Part shown: piece by piece, positions 1-8,245 of the stretch
Layout: every line of letters begins with the position of its first letter
Position numbering within the stretch: position 1 is the stretch's first letter
Assembly: GCA_964608735.1 (NCBI GenBank)
Contig: CAZSPL010000012.1
Coordinates: 1 to 32,735, forward strand
From: CAZSPL01 sp964608735
GTDB lineage: Bacteria; JAJVIF01; JAPKYR01; CAZSPL01
Length of the DNA stretch: 32,735 bases
Reading direction: 5' to 3'
Translations under genes and position numbers: made by a program
Notes under the pieces: generated by a model
The model's database searches: none
Seen by the model: the letters and a program-made list of their open reading frames with translations, nothing else
What the model was told of the DNA's origin: nothing

Positions 1-2
1 TT

Positions 3-2012
3 TCGGCCACAAGCCACAATCTATGGGGAATGTGGCAGTTCATCGCCGATCCGGCGAGCGAATCGCTTGATGTCGTTCAGCTGCGCTCAACAGACTTGCA
101 CCTCAACGCGCTCCCCTTCCTCGAACCACCGGCGCTCGTTTATCTCAGCCTCGAAACGCTTCACATCAACGGCAATACGATTGATGCCGACATCGGCCTG
201 CGGCACCCGTTCCTCGGACTGACCGAATTCTCCGGCTTCGACGTGTGCGGCATCCTCATCACAAACGGTTCGGTGACCGGATTCGCCGACCCCGCGCTGC
301 GTATGGCAGGCGATGGCGATACTCGGCTGATGAATCCCGACGGATACACGCGGTGGTGGAATCCAGCGGAATTCCCGGTCAACAACGGCACGATTTTCGG
401 TTACACCGACGGCCTGCTCGGCGCGCCCGATTCAGTCGGCGATTACAACTCCACGCTGAATGCATATAAATATTTCTGCAACGACCTCGACGATCCCGAT
501 GGTCCGCTTTCCGATGTGACGATCGACGGCCGCGGGCTGTTTTCGGCGGGACAGAAGAACGTCCGCCACTATACGATCGAGCTTGGCGGCGAGGGGCTGA
601 TATTCAACTACGCGGTCGATGCATCGTGGGTATTTCCCGGCGGCGACCCGCCATTTCAGGCGCCCGATGATTTCCCCCCGGCGGCGAACCGACCCGAAGC
701 ATGGCGCATAAGCATCACCGAAATCGAAAACACCCTCTTCAACGACGGCGATGAAAACGGCGGCGACCTGCGTCTGCTGGTCGATGTATATGACTGGTTC
801 AACGCCGATGCGAATACGGTCCAAATAGAATCCCCCATGAATTTCCCTCCCGTCGAATCCTCTCTCCCAATCGGCGGCGGCTTGGGATATTCGACATATG
901 AAATCGACATCACCGATGCCACACCGTCGCCGGACGAGATTGATCTCCTCGTAAGCGTCGTATCCGCGCAGGAGGATTTCGCCGGGTTCATCCCCGGCAC
1001 TTACACCACCGCGTATTTCACCGGTTCAGCGGAAGTCAGCGACGAGCCTTATGTGTACCCATGCAAGAATATCCCGCTTCGTGACGATGCCGCCGCGGTC
1101 GATATCGCTATCGACCATACAAACGGCGACCTCCTCGTGCTCTACGAAGACAAGATGATTTACCGCCACCAGAAAATCGACGGCTGCTACGCCGAAGGTA
1201 GCCTCTACATCCCGGTCACCGACCATCTCACGCAGCTCATGTTCGCGCTCGACATGACACCGAGCCGCTACATCGTCATCGCATGCACCTATGTCACCCC
1301 CGAAACCCCCGGCGCATTCATCTACGACCCGGACGGGCAGTTCAACCAGTACTTCGGACAGGCTCCCCCCGCGCCGATGGAGGCATACGCCATGACCGAC
1401 GGCTCATACATGAACGACCTCGGTTTCGTCAGGGGATATTTAGCGACATCCGGCTACCCGGTGCTCATCGTGCTTCGCGGAACGCTTATCGATTCGACAT
1501 ACGGCTTCGGCGGCGTCCATATCCTCTACATCTACGATGGCATCACCGACGGCATCGACCGGCTCTATTACGATTATATCAAGGCCGTCGAATCCGATGC
1601 CACCGGCAACTACCTGTGGTTCCTCGAAGACCCGGACTATTACGCCACGAGATGGGAACTCACAGAAGAAGGTTCATACGATAACCTGGATTACAGCGGG
1701 GCGTATTTCGGAACCGGCGCGCAGACCGATTCCGACGACGGTTGGTACGATGCGAAAGATATCACACGCGACAACCTGAACCGCTATTTCGTACTCGATG
1801 AACTTTCAACCGGGCAGGCGCGCGTAAAGGCGTGGTCGGTGAGCGGCACGGAGACGATGTCGCTGGGCGGATTCGGAAACGCAGCGACGATTTCCGGCGC
1901 TCCGCTGCGGATCGAGGGAAGCGATTACGACGGTGATATCGTCGTGCTGCATGGCGATACGCTCCCTGATATGATAAGCCTCTTCACCCCGTCCGAAATA
2001 CCGGGGGGATAA
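3..2012 (+). CDS. Secreted protein of the paralogous lipoprotein family, 5' end outside window
   Basis: The frame is open to the window edge. The first ATG (30) is internal, because the residues before it (SATSHNLWG) align with the region just after the lipid-attachment cysteine in the paralogue at 9809-11968. The first ~340 residues are the family module: RHPF and GFDV near the start, then DGYTRWWNPAEF, GYTDGLLG, KYF, RHY and FNYAVDASW, ending at DFPPAANRPEAW. After about residue 350 there is no PKD or thioredoxin domain. Instead there are beta-rich repeats with Asp/Tyr-rich loops (DGDLLVLYED-type strands) that resemble a beta-propeller; this is inference. By analogy with its two paralogues it is probably a lipoprotein, but its signal peptide is not in view. 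Its TAA stop directly abuts the stop of the opposing mannosidase gene. Function unknown. Confidence 0.85.
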   Translation, partial: SATSHNLWGMWQFIADPASESLDVVQLRSTDLHLNALPFLEPPALVYLSLETLHINGNTIDADIGLRHPFLGLTEFSGFDVCGILITNGSVTGFADPALRMAGDGDTRLMNPDGYTRWWNPAEFPVNNGTIFGYTDGLLGAPDSVGDYNSTLNAYKYFCNDLDDPDGPLSDVTIDGRGLFSAGQKNVRHYTIELGGEGLIFNYAVDASWVFPGGDPPFQAPDDFPPAANRPEAWRISITEIENTLFNDGDENGGDLRLLVDVYDWFNADANTVQIESPMNFPPVESSLPIGGGLGYSTYEIDITDATPSPDEIDLLVSVVSAQEDFAGFIPGTYTTAYFTGSAEVSDEPYVYPCKNIPLRDDAAAVDIAIDHTNGDLLVLYEDKMIYRHQKIDGCYAEGSLYIPVTDHLTQLMFALDMTPSRYIVIACTYVTPETPGAFIYDPDGQFNQYFGQAPPAPMEAYAMTDGSYMNDLGFVRGYLATSGYPVLIVLRGTLIDSTYGFGGVHILYIYDGITDGIDRLYYDYIKAVESDATGNYLWFLEDPDYYATRWELTEEGSYDNLDYSGAYFGTGAQTDSDDGWYDAKDITRDNLNRYFVLDELSTGQARVKAWSVSGTETMSLGGFGNAATISGAPLRIEGSDYDGDIVVLHGDTLPDMISLFTPSEIPGG

Positions 2013-5000
2013 TTAATCCGTTAGACGTATCGCACCGAACGCGTCGGGGTCTTTCACGAGCACCGTACCCCGCGCCCATTCGGCGGCGCCTTTCCATCCC
2101 ATCCCGTCGGAGTCGTTCATCGCGAGATTGAACCTGATGATATCACCGGCGTGCAATGCATCAATGCCGAATGCCTCGGCCGGGATGAATACACGATAGA
2201 ACGTCTCCTGCATTATCCGTTCGACCCGCAATGGAAAATCGACCGTCCCGCCCGGCGGCTCCATGCGCGGCTCGCCGATGCGGTTGTGATTGCACCATGA
2301 CGCAAGCCCCGACGATGTAAGCGCGAACGAATATTCCGCCGCGGTTTGCAACAGCGACCCGGAGCCGGTGAAATTCGGAGTCCTGAACGCCACCTGCAGG
2401 CAGTCGCCGCGCCATATATTCGCGCCCGAGTGCGGATTGTCGAGCACGTTGTCGCGCGCGCGGCAAGCGATGTACAGCCCTTCCGCCGACCATCCGACCC
2501 ACGGTTCCACCCCGAGGTCGTCGACATCGTAGCCGCGTATGCCGCGCATATGCTCCTGCGTCAGCAGCCCGAGCGGCGTCAGCGATGATTCCCACGCGCC
2601 GTAGTCGTCGTCGATATTCAATCCGGATACCATCCGCACTTCGGCGAACAGCCCCGCCTTGAATATGACCGGCATTTCGAACGATCCCCCCGCCGCGTGC
2701 AGTTTCAATACCGCCGCGTATTCGCCCTCCTCGAGCCGGTTTACAGATGTGACCCCGAGCGTGAGACGCACCTTGCCTATGCCGCCCCCGCTGATTTCGC
2801 GGGATATTTCTTCGACCCGCCCTTCGAATGGAAGCTGCATCGACCACGACGGCTCATCGCTCACGAGCCTTTCGGATGTAATGTAGCCGACTTCGATAAT
2901 GCATTTCTCGCCGGTAAGGATTTCGCGGCGTCCATCGAGCAGATATGCCGCGCCGCCGTCGATGCGCCATATATCAACCGGCTCGCTGAAGCGCGACATA
3001 TCACCCGCCATAACCTTGATGAACGCGAAATAATTCCCCGGCACGACATCCGCGCCCGGCGTCAGCCCGAACCCGATTTCCCGCTCCTCGCCCGGGTCGA
3101 GCCATAGCGGGGAATCCTCGAATGAATCGACCCAATTCCACATCTCGAACGGACATATCAACTCGGCATGCACGGGGATGCGGTCGCGCGAGATGTTCTT
3201 CAGTATTGCCGACACTTCGAACGGCGTTCCCGGCTCGACGCCGAGCGTGTCGTCGACGAGCCTGATGTCGATGGGGAAATCATCGGGCGATGTCTCCCCG
3301 GTGGGGATGATATCGTAAATAACATTTCCGTGAATGTCTGTCATTTCAGCGCGGAGCCACCTGGTTGCATCCAGCTTCGATGCGGCTTCGAGCTGAATAT
3401 GCACCGACTCGAATCCCGACGGCTCGAGCGACACATGTATTTCCGACGGCTCGCAAGTGATTCCATTGGGCGCGATGATTTTCACCGCCCCATCGAATAC
3501 CTCATCAATAGCGGAGTTGCTGATGTCGATATCGACCGACGCCTTGTTCTTAGCATCGAAAATAATCTCGCGCTGCCTGAATAACAGCGACTGCGGACTG
3601 TTGCCGGTGGGGGGGTCGTGACGGTCGTGATACCAGCACGGCGAATAATGCGGCGGCGGCGGGTCGATGGGAAGCGCGAGGTCGATGTCCTGTAGTATGT
3701 CGGATGTCTTGAATTTCATGCCGAGCGTCTTCATCTCGAATGTCCCAAGCCCGGTATTAATGCCGTTCCCGGCGTCCCGCACTTCATTTTTATTCTTCTC
3801 AATCAAATCGGATTCATATGCAGCTTCGATTTCCGGGTTGAACGAGAGTTTGCATCGCGAGCTTTCGCCCCGGTCTTCGTATATGCGAATAATGCACTCG
3901 CCGGGCTTCGCGCCGGACTCTATCTGCTGTGAATAGTCGGGCGGGCAGGGGGCTTTGAGGCACGACATCTCCCATCCGTCGGCGGGTTTGGCGAGCATCG
4001 ACCATTCCACGGGAAGCCCGCCATCGACAATTGCGCCGCAAACCGCCGCCGGGGGCCTGTTGAATTCAGCGGCCGTATCACCGAGCCCGGCGTCGCGCCA
4101 GTCGCCGTCGAACGACGTAAGCCTGAACTCATACCGATGGCTCCAGTGCTCGGTTTGCGCGATGCTGCCATCCGGGAGCCGCCGCTCAGGCGCGTGCATC
4201 CATCGGAATCCCGGCTCCGCGGCAATCGCGCGATACAGCGATACCGAGAATCTGCCGGTGCCGTCGGCGATGAAATCGATATTCCCGCGATTGAAAATTG
4301 CCGCCCCCCAGTCGGGATCGGAATCCATGCCGGGATGCACCTTCGATGACGTCGCCCTGATTCTCGCGTCCGACTTCACTTGCGCGATGGTGTCGCCGAC
4401 TATCCTCACAACCTCGGCAACGTCGCCTGCGTTCACGAGCAGTATGGGGATGCCGTCATCGCCATCCATAAAGACAAGGTCACCGTCCGGATGCGAGCCG
4501 ATATCTCCGGCGCGCTTGTTCAGTTTCGCATCGCCGATGATGATCCGGAAATCGGGCATGTTGCTGTCGAGGTTCCGATCGCCGTACGCCCGCTGATCAT
4601 CGGGCAGAGCCGTGGAACTTATACCGCGTCCGAACAACGCTTTCACAAGATTGTCGACCGGCTCCCGTAAACCGGCATCCATGTCGGCCGGGTATACAAC
4701 TTCCGCGACGCTGTGAGACCGGCTGATGATGCGGTCTTCGACCGGCACATCGATCCACAGTGGCGCGCCGAGTCCGCAGAACCGGTTGCATGAGAAGTTG
4801 TGCGGGAACTTATGCTCCGCCACATCCTCCCACCAACCGGTGCTCCTCCCGAGAACGAAGTTGCTCACTTCGCTGAACGGCATCGCGCCGTCGATGTCGA
4901 AATCGAAATCGAGAGTGAGCAATTCATCCATGCCTCGATATCCGCCGATCTCGCAGGCGATGTCGAGCGCGCATTCGCCCGTACCGAGCGTATATATCAT

Positions 5001-7157
5001 CCGTCGAATACCCGCCCCGAAAGGCGCCTCGGCGATAATCGTCGCGGCGGTCTCATTCGCTATTTTATTCAGCGTCACCGGTGTATCCGATGTCGATTTG
5101 AATTTCCCGTTTGTATGAATAAGCCACGCCGGGCCTTCGCCCATGCCGGGGAACCGCGTATGCCCTGGGTATTCGCCGCGCGTCACGACCTCGGCGCCGA
5201 GTCCGCCCGGTTTGAGCAATTCACGCCTGTACTTTTTATCGTAGATGCTGGAAAGACATCCGCCCCGCGAGGCATCGACCGTGATCCGGAAGCGCTCATT
5301 CTCGATGGTGGCTTCATCACCGGGGATGACTTCCGCGATGTTCTCCTGTACCGCGCGACGCTTGAGCCAGTATGTCTTCCACCCGATAAGCGGCATTTCA
5401 TCGGGCATGAATTTGATGATGCCGCCGTCGCCGATGCGCTCGCATTCGGTCGGCAATTCATTGCCTTCATAATCCACGACGACGTAATCCGCGTCCGCGG
5501 GCAGGGATACGATTTCCGCTTCGACCGTGCATCGCGCGTTGAACGGATGCGGGTTGAATACGACCACCGCGAGTTCCGCGCCGTAAGGGGCGTTTGACGA
5601 GTCGACATTCTCGATAAGCGCGTTGAGGCATTTATCGATGAGCTTCCCGCCTTCCGCCCATGCGACGCGCCACGACGAAAGCAGATGGAAATAAACTTCG
5701 CCCCCTTCGCTCCCGGTGATGGCATCGTGATGCGTGCCGAACATCAACTGCCGCCACGCCCGCGAGAAATCCGCATACGGATATTCCGCGCCGAAAATTC
5801 CGAGCGACGATGCCATTGTCTCCGCCGTGAGAAGCCGGTTCTCCGCGGCTCTCGCTGCCTGCTTGGTATCCTCGAATGTCAGGTTGCATCCGGATAGCAC
5901 GGGATTAAGGTCGCGCGCTATCGGCGGGAGGTAGATATTTTTCGATTCAACTTCCGCCTCGACCGCTTGCGCGAATTCAGCGAATGTCGCAACCGATGCA
6001 TCAATGCCGTCATATCGCTCATTGAATGCGCGGCATCGCTCGGCAAGCTCCGGAAGCGCCGGGGCGAAATCGCCGAGCAGGGGAAGGCATATGTTGCCCG
6101 TAGCGGACGATTGCCCGAGGTTAAGCATCGCATCGATAAGATGCGCGTTGAACTCGTCGGGGGTTCTGTCCTTCAGCCGCTTGTAGTAAAAATCATAATG
6201 CCCGGACATGTAGTGCGTGAGAATTTCCGAGCCGTCCGGACCCAGCCACCGATGCTCGCTCGGGATATTCTGCTCTTCCGTCCCAACGCCGAAATGATGA
6301 AACGCCGCGCGCGCATAGGATGCCCATGTCAGCCCGGCGTCATCGCAGAACTGCGCGAAGTTCGGGTCGTGCCCGAAGCAGTCGCATTGCCACGCGGTTG
6401 ATTGTGGCGAGTTGTAGACCGATTCCATGTAGCGGCAGCCATAGAGGAAATTCTGCGCGTATGATTCCGGTCCGATGAGATTCGTCTGCGCCTCGCAATA
6501 CATCCCGCCGAGAACCTGCAGCCGCCCGTCGGCGATAAGCTGCTCGATGAACGCCCGCTCCCCGGGGAATGCATCCCAATACGGCTTCAGATACGGCACC
6601 TGCTCGAGGACGAATTTATAATCGGCGTCTTCGCGACATGCCTTGAGATACGTCTCGATGAGCCCGAATGCCCCATCCCGCTCGGGCTTCATCCCACCGC
6701 CCGCGGCGAGGTAGTTAGACTGGGTGTTCCACCAGACCGGGTCGTAATGGAATCCGGCGATGAGGAATATCCGGCAGCTGCTTTCGCCGATTGCATCTCT
6801 TACCGGCGCTTCCTGCACGCGGTCCGATGTAATCGCCTTCGCGACGAGTTCCTCCTCCGGTGAAACCGTCCGGCCAAGCTCCACGAGAAATTTCTGCGAG
6901 CCTTTCTTCGGGTCGACATCAGGTATGGAGCCGAGTACCTCCCCGGCGGCGGATGTCACCTGTATCTCCATGCTTTCGGGGCTTATCGGTTCGATGGCGA
7001 TATACACAACCGCTCCCCCGGTTTCGGTTACGGTTAGCGGGAGCAGGTAAGCGGTGAGGGATTCCATTGGTTCCTCCGTGATGCATGCGGCGAAATCCGA
7101 TGCCGTGGCGGTTGCGGCGACGGCCATGCATGCTATCGCGAAACAGATGTAACGCAT
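2013..7157 (-). CDS. Secreted GH38 alpha-mannosidase with C-terminal CBM9-like domain
   Basis: 1714 residues with a short signal peptide (residues 1-20, ending ATATAS), so probably exported to the periplasm or surface. After a small beta domain, the GH38 catalytic domain starts near residue 130. It has the metal-binding HYDPVWW motif (H137, D139) and the nucleophile motif WQCDCFGH (D259), plus the later HHDAITG motif typical of the family. GH38 enzymes are retaining, zinc-dependent alpha-mannosidases that trim alpha-mannosides. The usual all-beta mannosidase C-terminal region follows, then extra beta-sandwich segments, and a CBM9/DOMON-like domain over about the last 200 residues (WRGDCLQVAF and LAMNDSDG are typical). 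Bacterial GH38 proteins are usually around 800-1100 residues, so this one is unusually long. No good Shine-Dalgarno is seen before the ATG. Family call is firm; substrate is unknown. Confidence 0.92.
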   Translation of the reverse strand: MRYICFAIACMAVAATATASDFAACITEEPMESLTAYLLPLTVTETGGAVVYIAIEPISPESMEIQVTSAAGEVLGSIPDVDPKKGSQKFLVELGRTVSPEEELVAKAITSDRVQEAPVRDAIGESSCRIFLIAGFHYDPVWWNTQSNYLAAGGGMKPERDGAFGLIETYLKACREDADYKFVLEQVPYLKPYWDAFPGERAFIEQLIADGRLQVLGGMYCEAQTNLIGPESYAQNFLYGCRYMESVYNSPQSTAWQCDCFGHDPNFAQFCDDAGLTWASYARAAFHHFGVGTEEQNIPSEHRWLGPDGSEILTHYMSGHYDFYYKRLKDRTPDEFNAHLIDAMLNLGQSSATGNICLPLLGDFAPALPELAERCRAFNERYDGIDASVATFAEFAQAVEAEVESKNIYLPPIARDLNPVLSGCNLTFEDTKQAARAAENRLLTAETMASSLGIFGAEYPYADFSRAWRQLMFGTHHDAITGSEGGEVYFHLLSSWRVAWAEGGKLIDKCLNALIENVDSSNAPYGAELAVVVFNPHPFNARCTVEAEIVSLPADADYVVVDYEGNELPTECERIGDGGIIKFMPDEMPLIGWKTYWLKRRAVQENIAEVIPGDEATIENERFRITVDASRGGCLSSIYDKKYRRELLKPGGLGAEVVTRGEYPGHTRFPGMGEGPAWLIHTNGKFKSTSDTPVTLNKIANETAATIIAEAPFGAGIRRMIYTLGTGECALDIACEIGGYRGMDELLTLDFDFDIDGAMPFSEVSNFVLGRSTGWWEDVAEHKFPHNFSCNRFCGLGAPLWIDVPVEDRIISRSHSVAEVVYPADMDAGLREPVDNLVKALFGRGISSTALPDDQRAYGDRNLDSNMPDFRIIIGDAKLNKRAGDIGSHPDGDLVFMDGDDGIPILLVNAGDVAEVVRIVGDTIAQVKSDARIRATSSKVHPGMDSDPDWGAAIFNRGNIDFIADGTGRFSVSLYRAIAAEPGFRWMHAPERRLPDGSIAQTEHWSHRYEFRLTSFDGDWRDAGLGDTAAEFNRPPAAVCGAIVDGGLPVEWSMLAKPADGWEMSCLKAPCPPDYSQQIESGAKPGECIIRIYEDRGESSRCKLSFNPEIEAAYESDLIEKNKNEVRDAGNGINTGLGTFEMKTLGMKFKTSDILQDIDLALPIDPPPPHYSPCWYHDRHDPPTGNSPQSLLFRQREIIFDAKNKASVDIDISNSAIDEVFDGAVKIIAPNGITCEPSEIHVSLEPSGFESVHIQLEAASKLDATRWLRAEMTDIHGNVIYDIIPTGETSPDDFPIDIRLVDDTLGVEPGTPFEVSAILKNISRDRIPVHAELICPFEMWNWVDSFEDSPLWLDPGEEREIGFGLTPGADVVPGNYFAFIKVMAGDMSRFSEPVDIWRIDGGAAYLLDGRREILTGEKCIIEVGYITSERLVSDEPSWSMQLPFEGRVEEISREISGGGIGKVRLTLGVTSVNRLEEGEYAAVLKLHAAGGSFEMPVIFKAGLFAEVRMVSGLNIDDDYGAWESSLTPLGLLTQEHMRGIRGYDVDDLGVEPWVGWSAEGLYIACRARDNVLDNPHSGANIWRGDCLQVAFRTPNFTGSGSLLQTAAEYSFALTSSGLASWCNHNRIGEPRMEPPGGTVDFPLRVERIMQETFYRVFIPAEAFGIDALHAGDIIRFNLAMNDSDGMGWKGAAEWARGTVLVKDPDAFGAIRLTD

Positions 7158-7167
7158 AACGCCTGAT

Positions 7168-7173
7168 ATTATA
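7168..7173 (-). promoter_or_regulatory. -10 box just upstream of the GH38 gene
   Basis: The minus strand reads TATAAT here, ending 10 nt before the mannosidase ATG. A start site 6-8 nt downstream would leave a leader of only a few bases, which agrees with the missing Shine-Dalgarno. No good -35 box lies at 16-18 bp spacing (TTATGC at 18 is poor). Confidence 0.4.
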
Positions 7174-7240
7174 GGAAAATGCCGGCCCGATGCATAAATA
7201 CGCCATTTGATATAGCCCTTAATTCTTCACCCTTTATACT

Positions 7241-7279
7241 GCCCTTTTGTGGAGCCCTTTTGTGGTGCGCTTTTGTGGT
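7241..7279. repeat. 13-bp tandem repeat, three copies
   Basis: Three head-to-tail copies of a 13-bp unit, GCCCTTTTGTGGA, GCCCTTTTGTGGT and GCGCTTTTGTGGT. They run directly into the left arm of the palindromic element that follows. The unit may have arisen by slippage at the edge of that element. Confidence 0.8.
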
Positions 7280-7415
7280 GCGGGCGTCCCGCCTGCATGG
7301 GATCGCGGGCTGCCAGCCCGCATGGTTCGAGGGTTGCAGACATCCATGCCGGCTGCCAGCCCGCGATCCCAGTTGAATTAACTAAACTACATACAGGCGG
7401 GACGCCCACACCACA
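7274..7415. repeat. Nested palindromic intergenic element (REP/MITE-like)
   Basis: Outer arms of 22 bp (7274-7295 and 7394-7415) are inverted copies with one mismatch. Inside lies GCGGGCTGCCAGCCCGC (7305-7321), itself a palindrome around one central base. A second copy of its GGCTGCCAGCCCGC core is at 7351-7364, flanked by inverted GGGATC/GATCCC. The whole element can fold into a long hairpin between two minus-strand genes. It carries no ORF, and no clear target-site duplication is seen. The GGCGTCCCGCC-type arms look like dispersed intergenic repeats of GC-rich genomes; copy number cannot be judged here. Confidence 0.75.
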
Positions 7416-7454
7416 ACAAGGATGATTTGAGAGCTTAGATATGAATGAAATGAG

Positions 7455-8231
7455 TTATTTCAGCGACCGGTCTTCCGGGCCGTCGTATTCGTGGTCCATC
7501 GGATCGATTCGACGCATCGGCTTGTAGCGCGTGCGCTCCTCGTATACGTGCGCGATGATTCCCACCGTCCGCGCGATGAGGAAGAACGCGTTGGCGAGGA
7601 ATACCGGCACTTCGAGCTCGCAAAGGCATGCCGCGATGGCCCCGTCGACATTCAGTGGGATTTCCTTGTCCCCCTTCGCGAGTTTTCTCTCGAACGCCAG
7701 CGCCATCTCGATATGCTTCCCCTTCACGCCCGCTTTATCCGCAAGCTCGAAAAGCCTGTCCTTGCGCGGGTCCTTTGTGTGAATCCGGTGCCCGTAGCCC
7801 GATATTCGAATTCCCGTCTCCTTGAATTCAGCGAGCATCTCGGCAGCGACTTCATCGGGCGACTTGCCGCTGTCCGCGCATCTCTTCACACCCGAGGCAA
7901 GTGTGCGCATGCATTCCTCCACCGCGCCGCCATGCGATTTGCTTATCGCCAGTAGGCCTCCCGCGAGGCAAGGTTCGAGCGACGCGCCGCCGGATGCGAC
8001 CGTCAGCGCCGCTAGTACCGAGGGCGGTGTCGGGCCATGATCGATGCCGCTTACAAGGATCGAATCAACCAGGTCGCCGACTGCTTTCGATGGCATTTCT
8101 CCCATAAGCGTCAGCCAGACGACCTGCGCGAATGTCGCGTTGCCCATCAGCTCATCGATTCGGTACCCCCGTATGCGTATCTCATTCGGCTTGATTTTCG
8201 TAATCGCTGTTTTCCAGTGCAGGTCTCCCAT
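7455..8231 (-). CDS. Citryl-CoA lyase / citrate synthase family enzyme
   Basis: 258 residues. The family's catalytic triad is visible: H100 in SKSHGG, H148 in ISGYGHR and D196 in NVDG, matching His274, His320 and Asp375 of pig citrate synthase. Full citrate synthases are about 370-440 residues. This short, single-domain form matches stand-alone citryl-CoA lyases, which cleave citryl-CoA to acetyl-CoA and oxaloacetate (reductive TCA cycle or citrate use) and resemble the C-terminal domain of ATP-citrate lyase. The citrate-CoA ligase subunits expected as partners are not in the window, so physiological direction is unknown. The start is supported by GGAGGAG 6 nt upstream. The neighbours are exported proteins, so it looks like a lone metabolic gene. 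Other lyases of the superfamily remain possible. Confidence 0.8.
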   Translation of the reverse strand: MGDLHWKTAITKIKPNEIRIRGYRIDELMGNATFAQVVWLTLMGEMPSKAVGDLVDSILVSGIDHGPTPPSVLAALTVASGGASLEPCLAGGLLAISKSHGGAVEECMRTLASGVKRCADSGKSPDEVAAEMLAEFKETGIRISGYGHRIHTKDPRKDRLFELADKAGVKGKHIEMALAFERKLAKGDKEIPLNVDGAIAACLCELEVPVFLANAFFLIARTVGIIAHVYEERTRYKPMRRIDPMDHEYDGPEDRSLK

Positions 8232-8245
8232 CGTATCTCCTCCCG

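Noticed and set aside
7241..7415. Possible CRISPR array
   Set aside because: Units are 13 bp without spacers, and the rest is a palindrome; no cas genes nearby.
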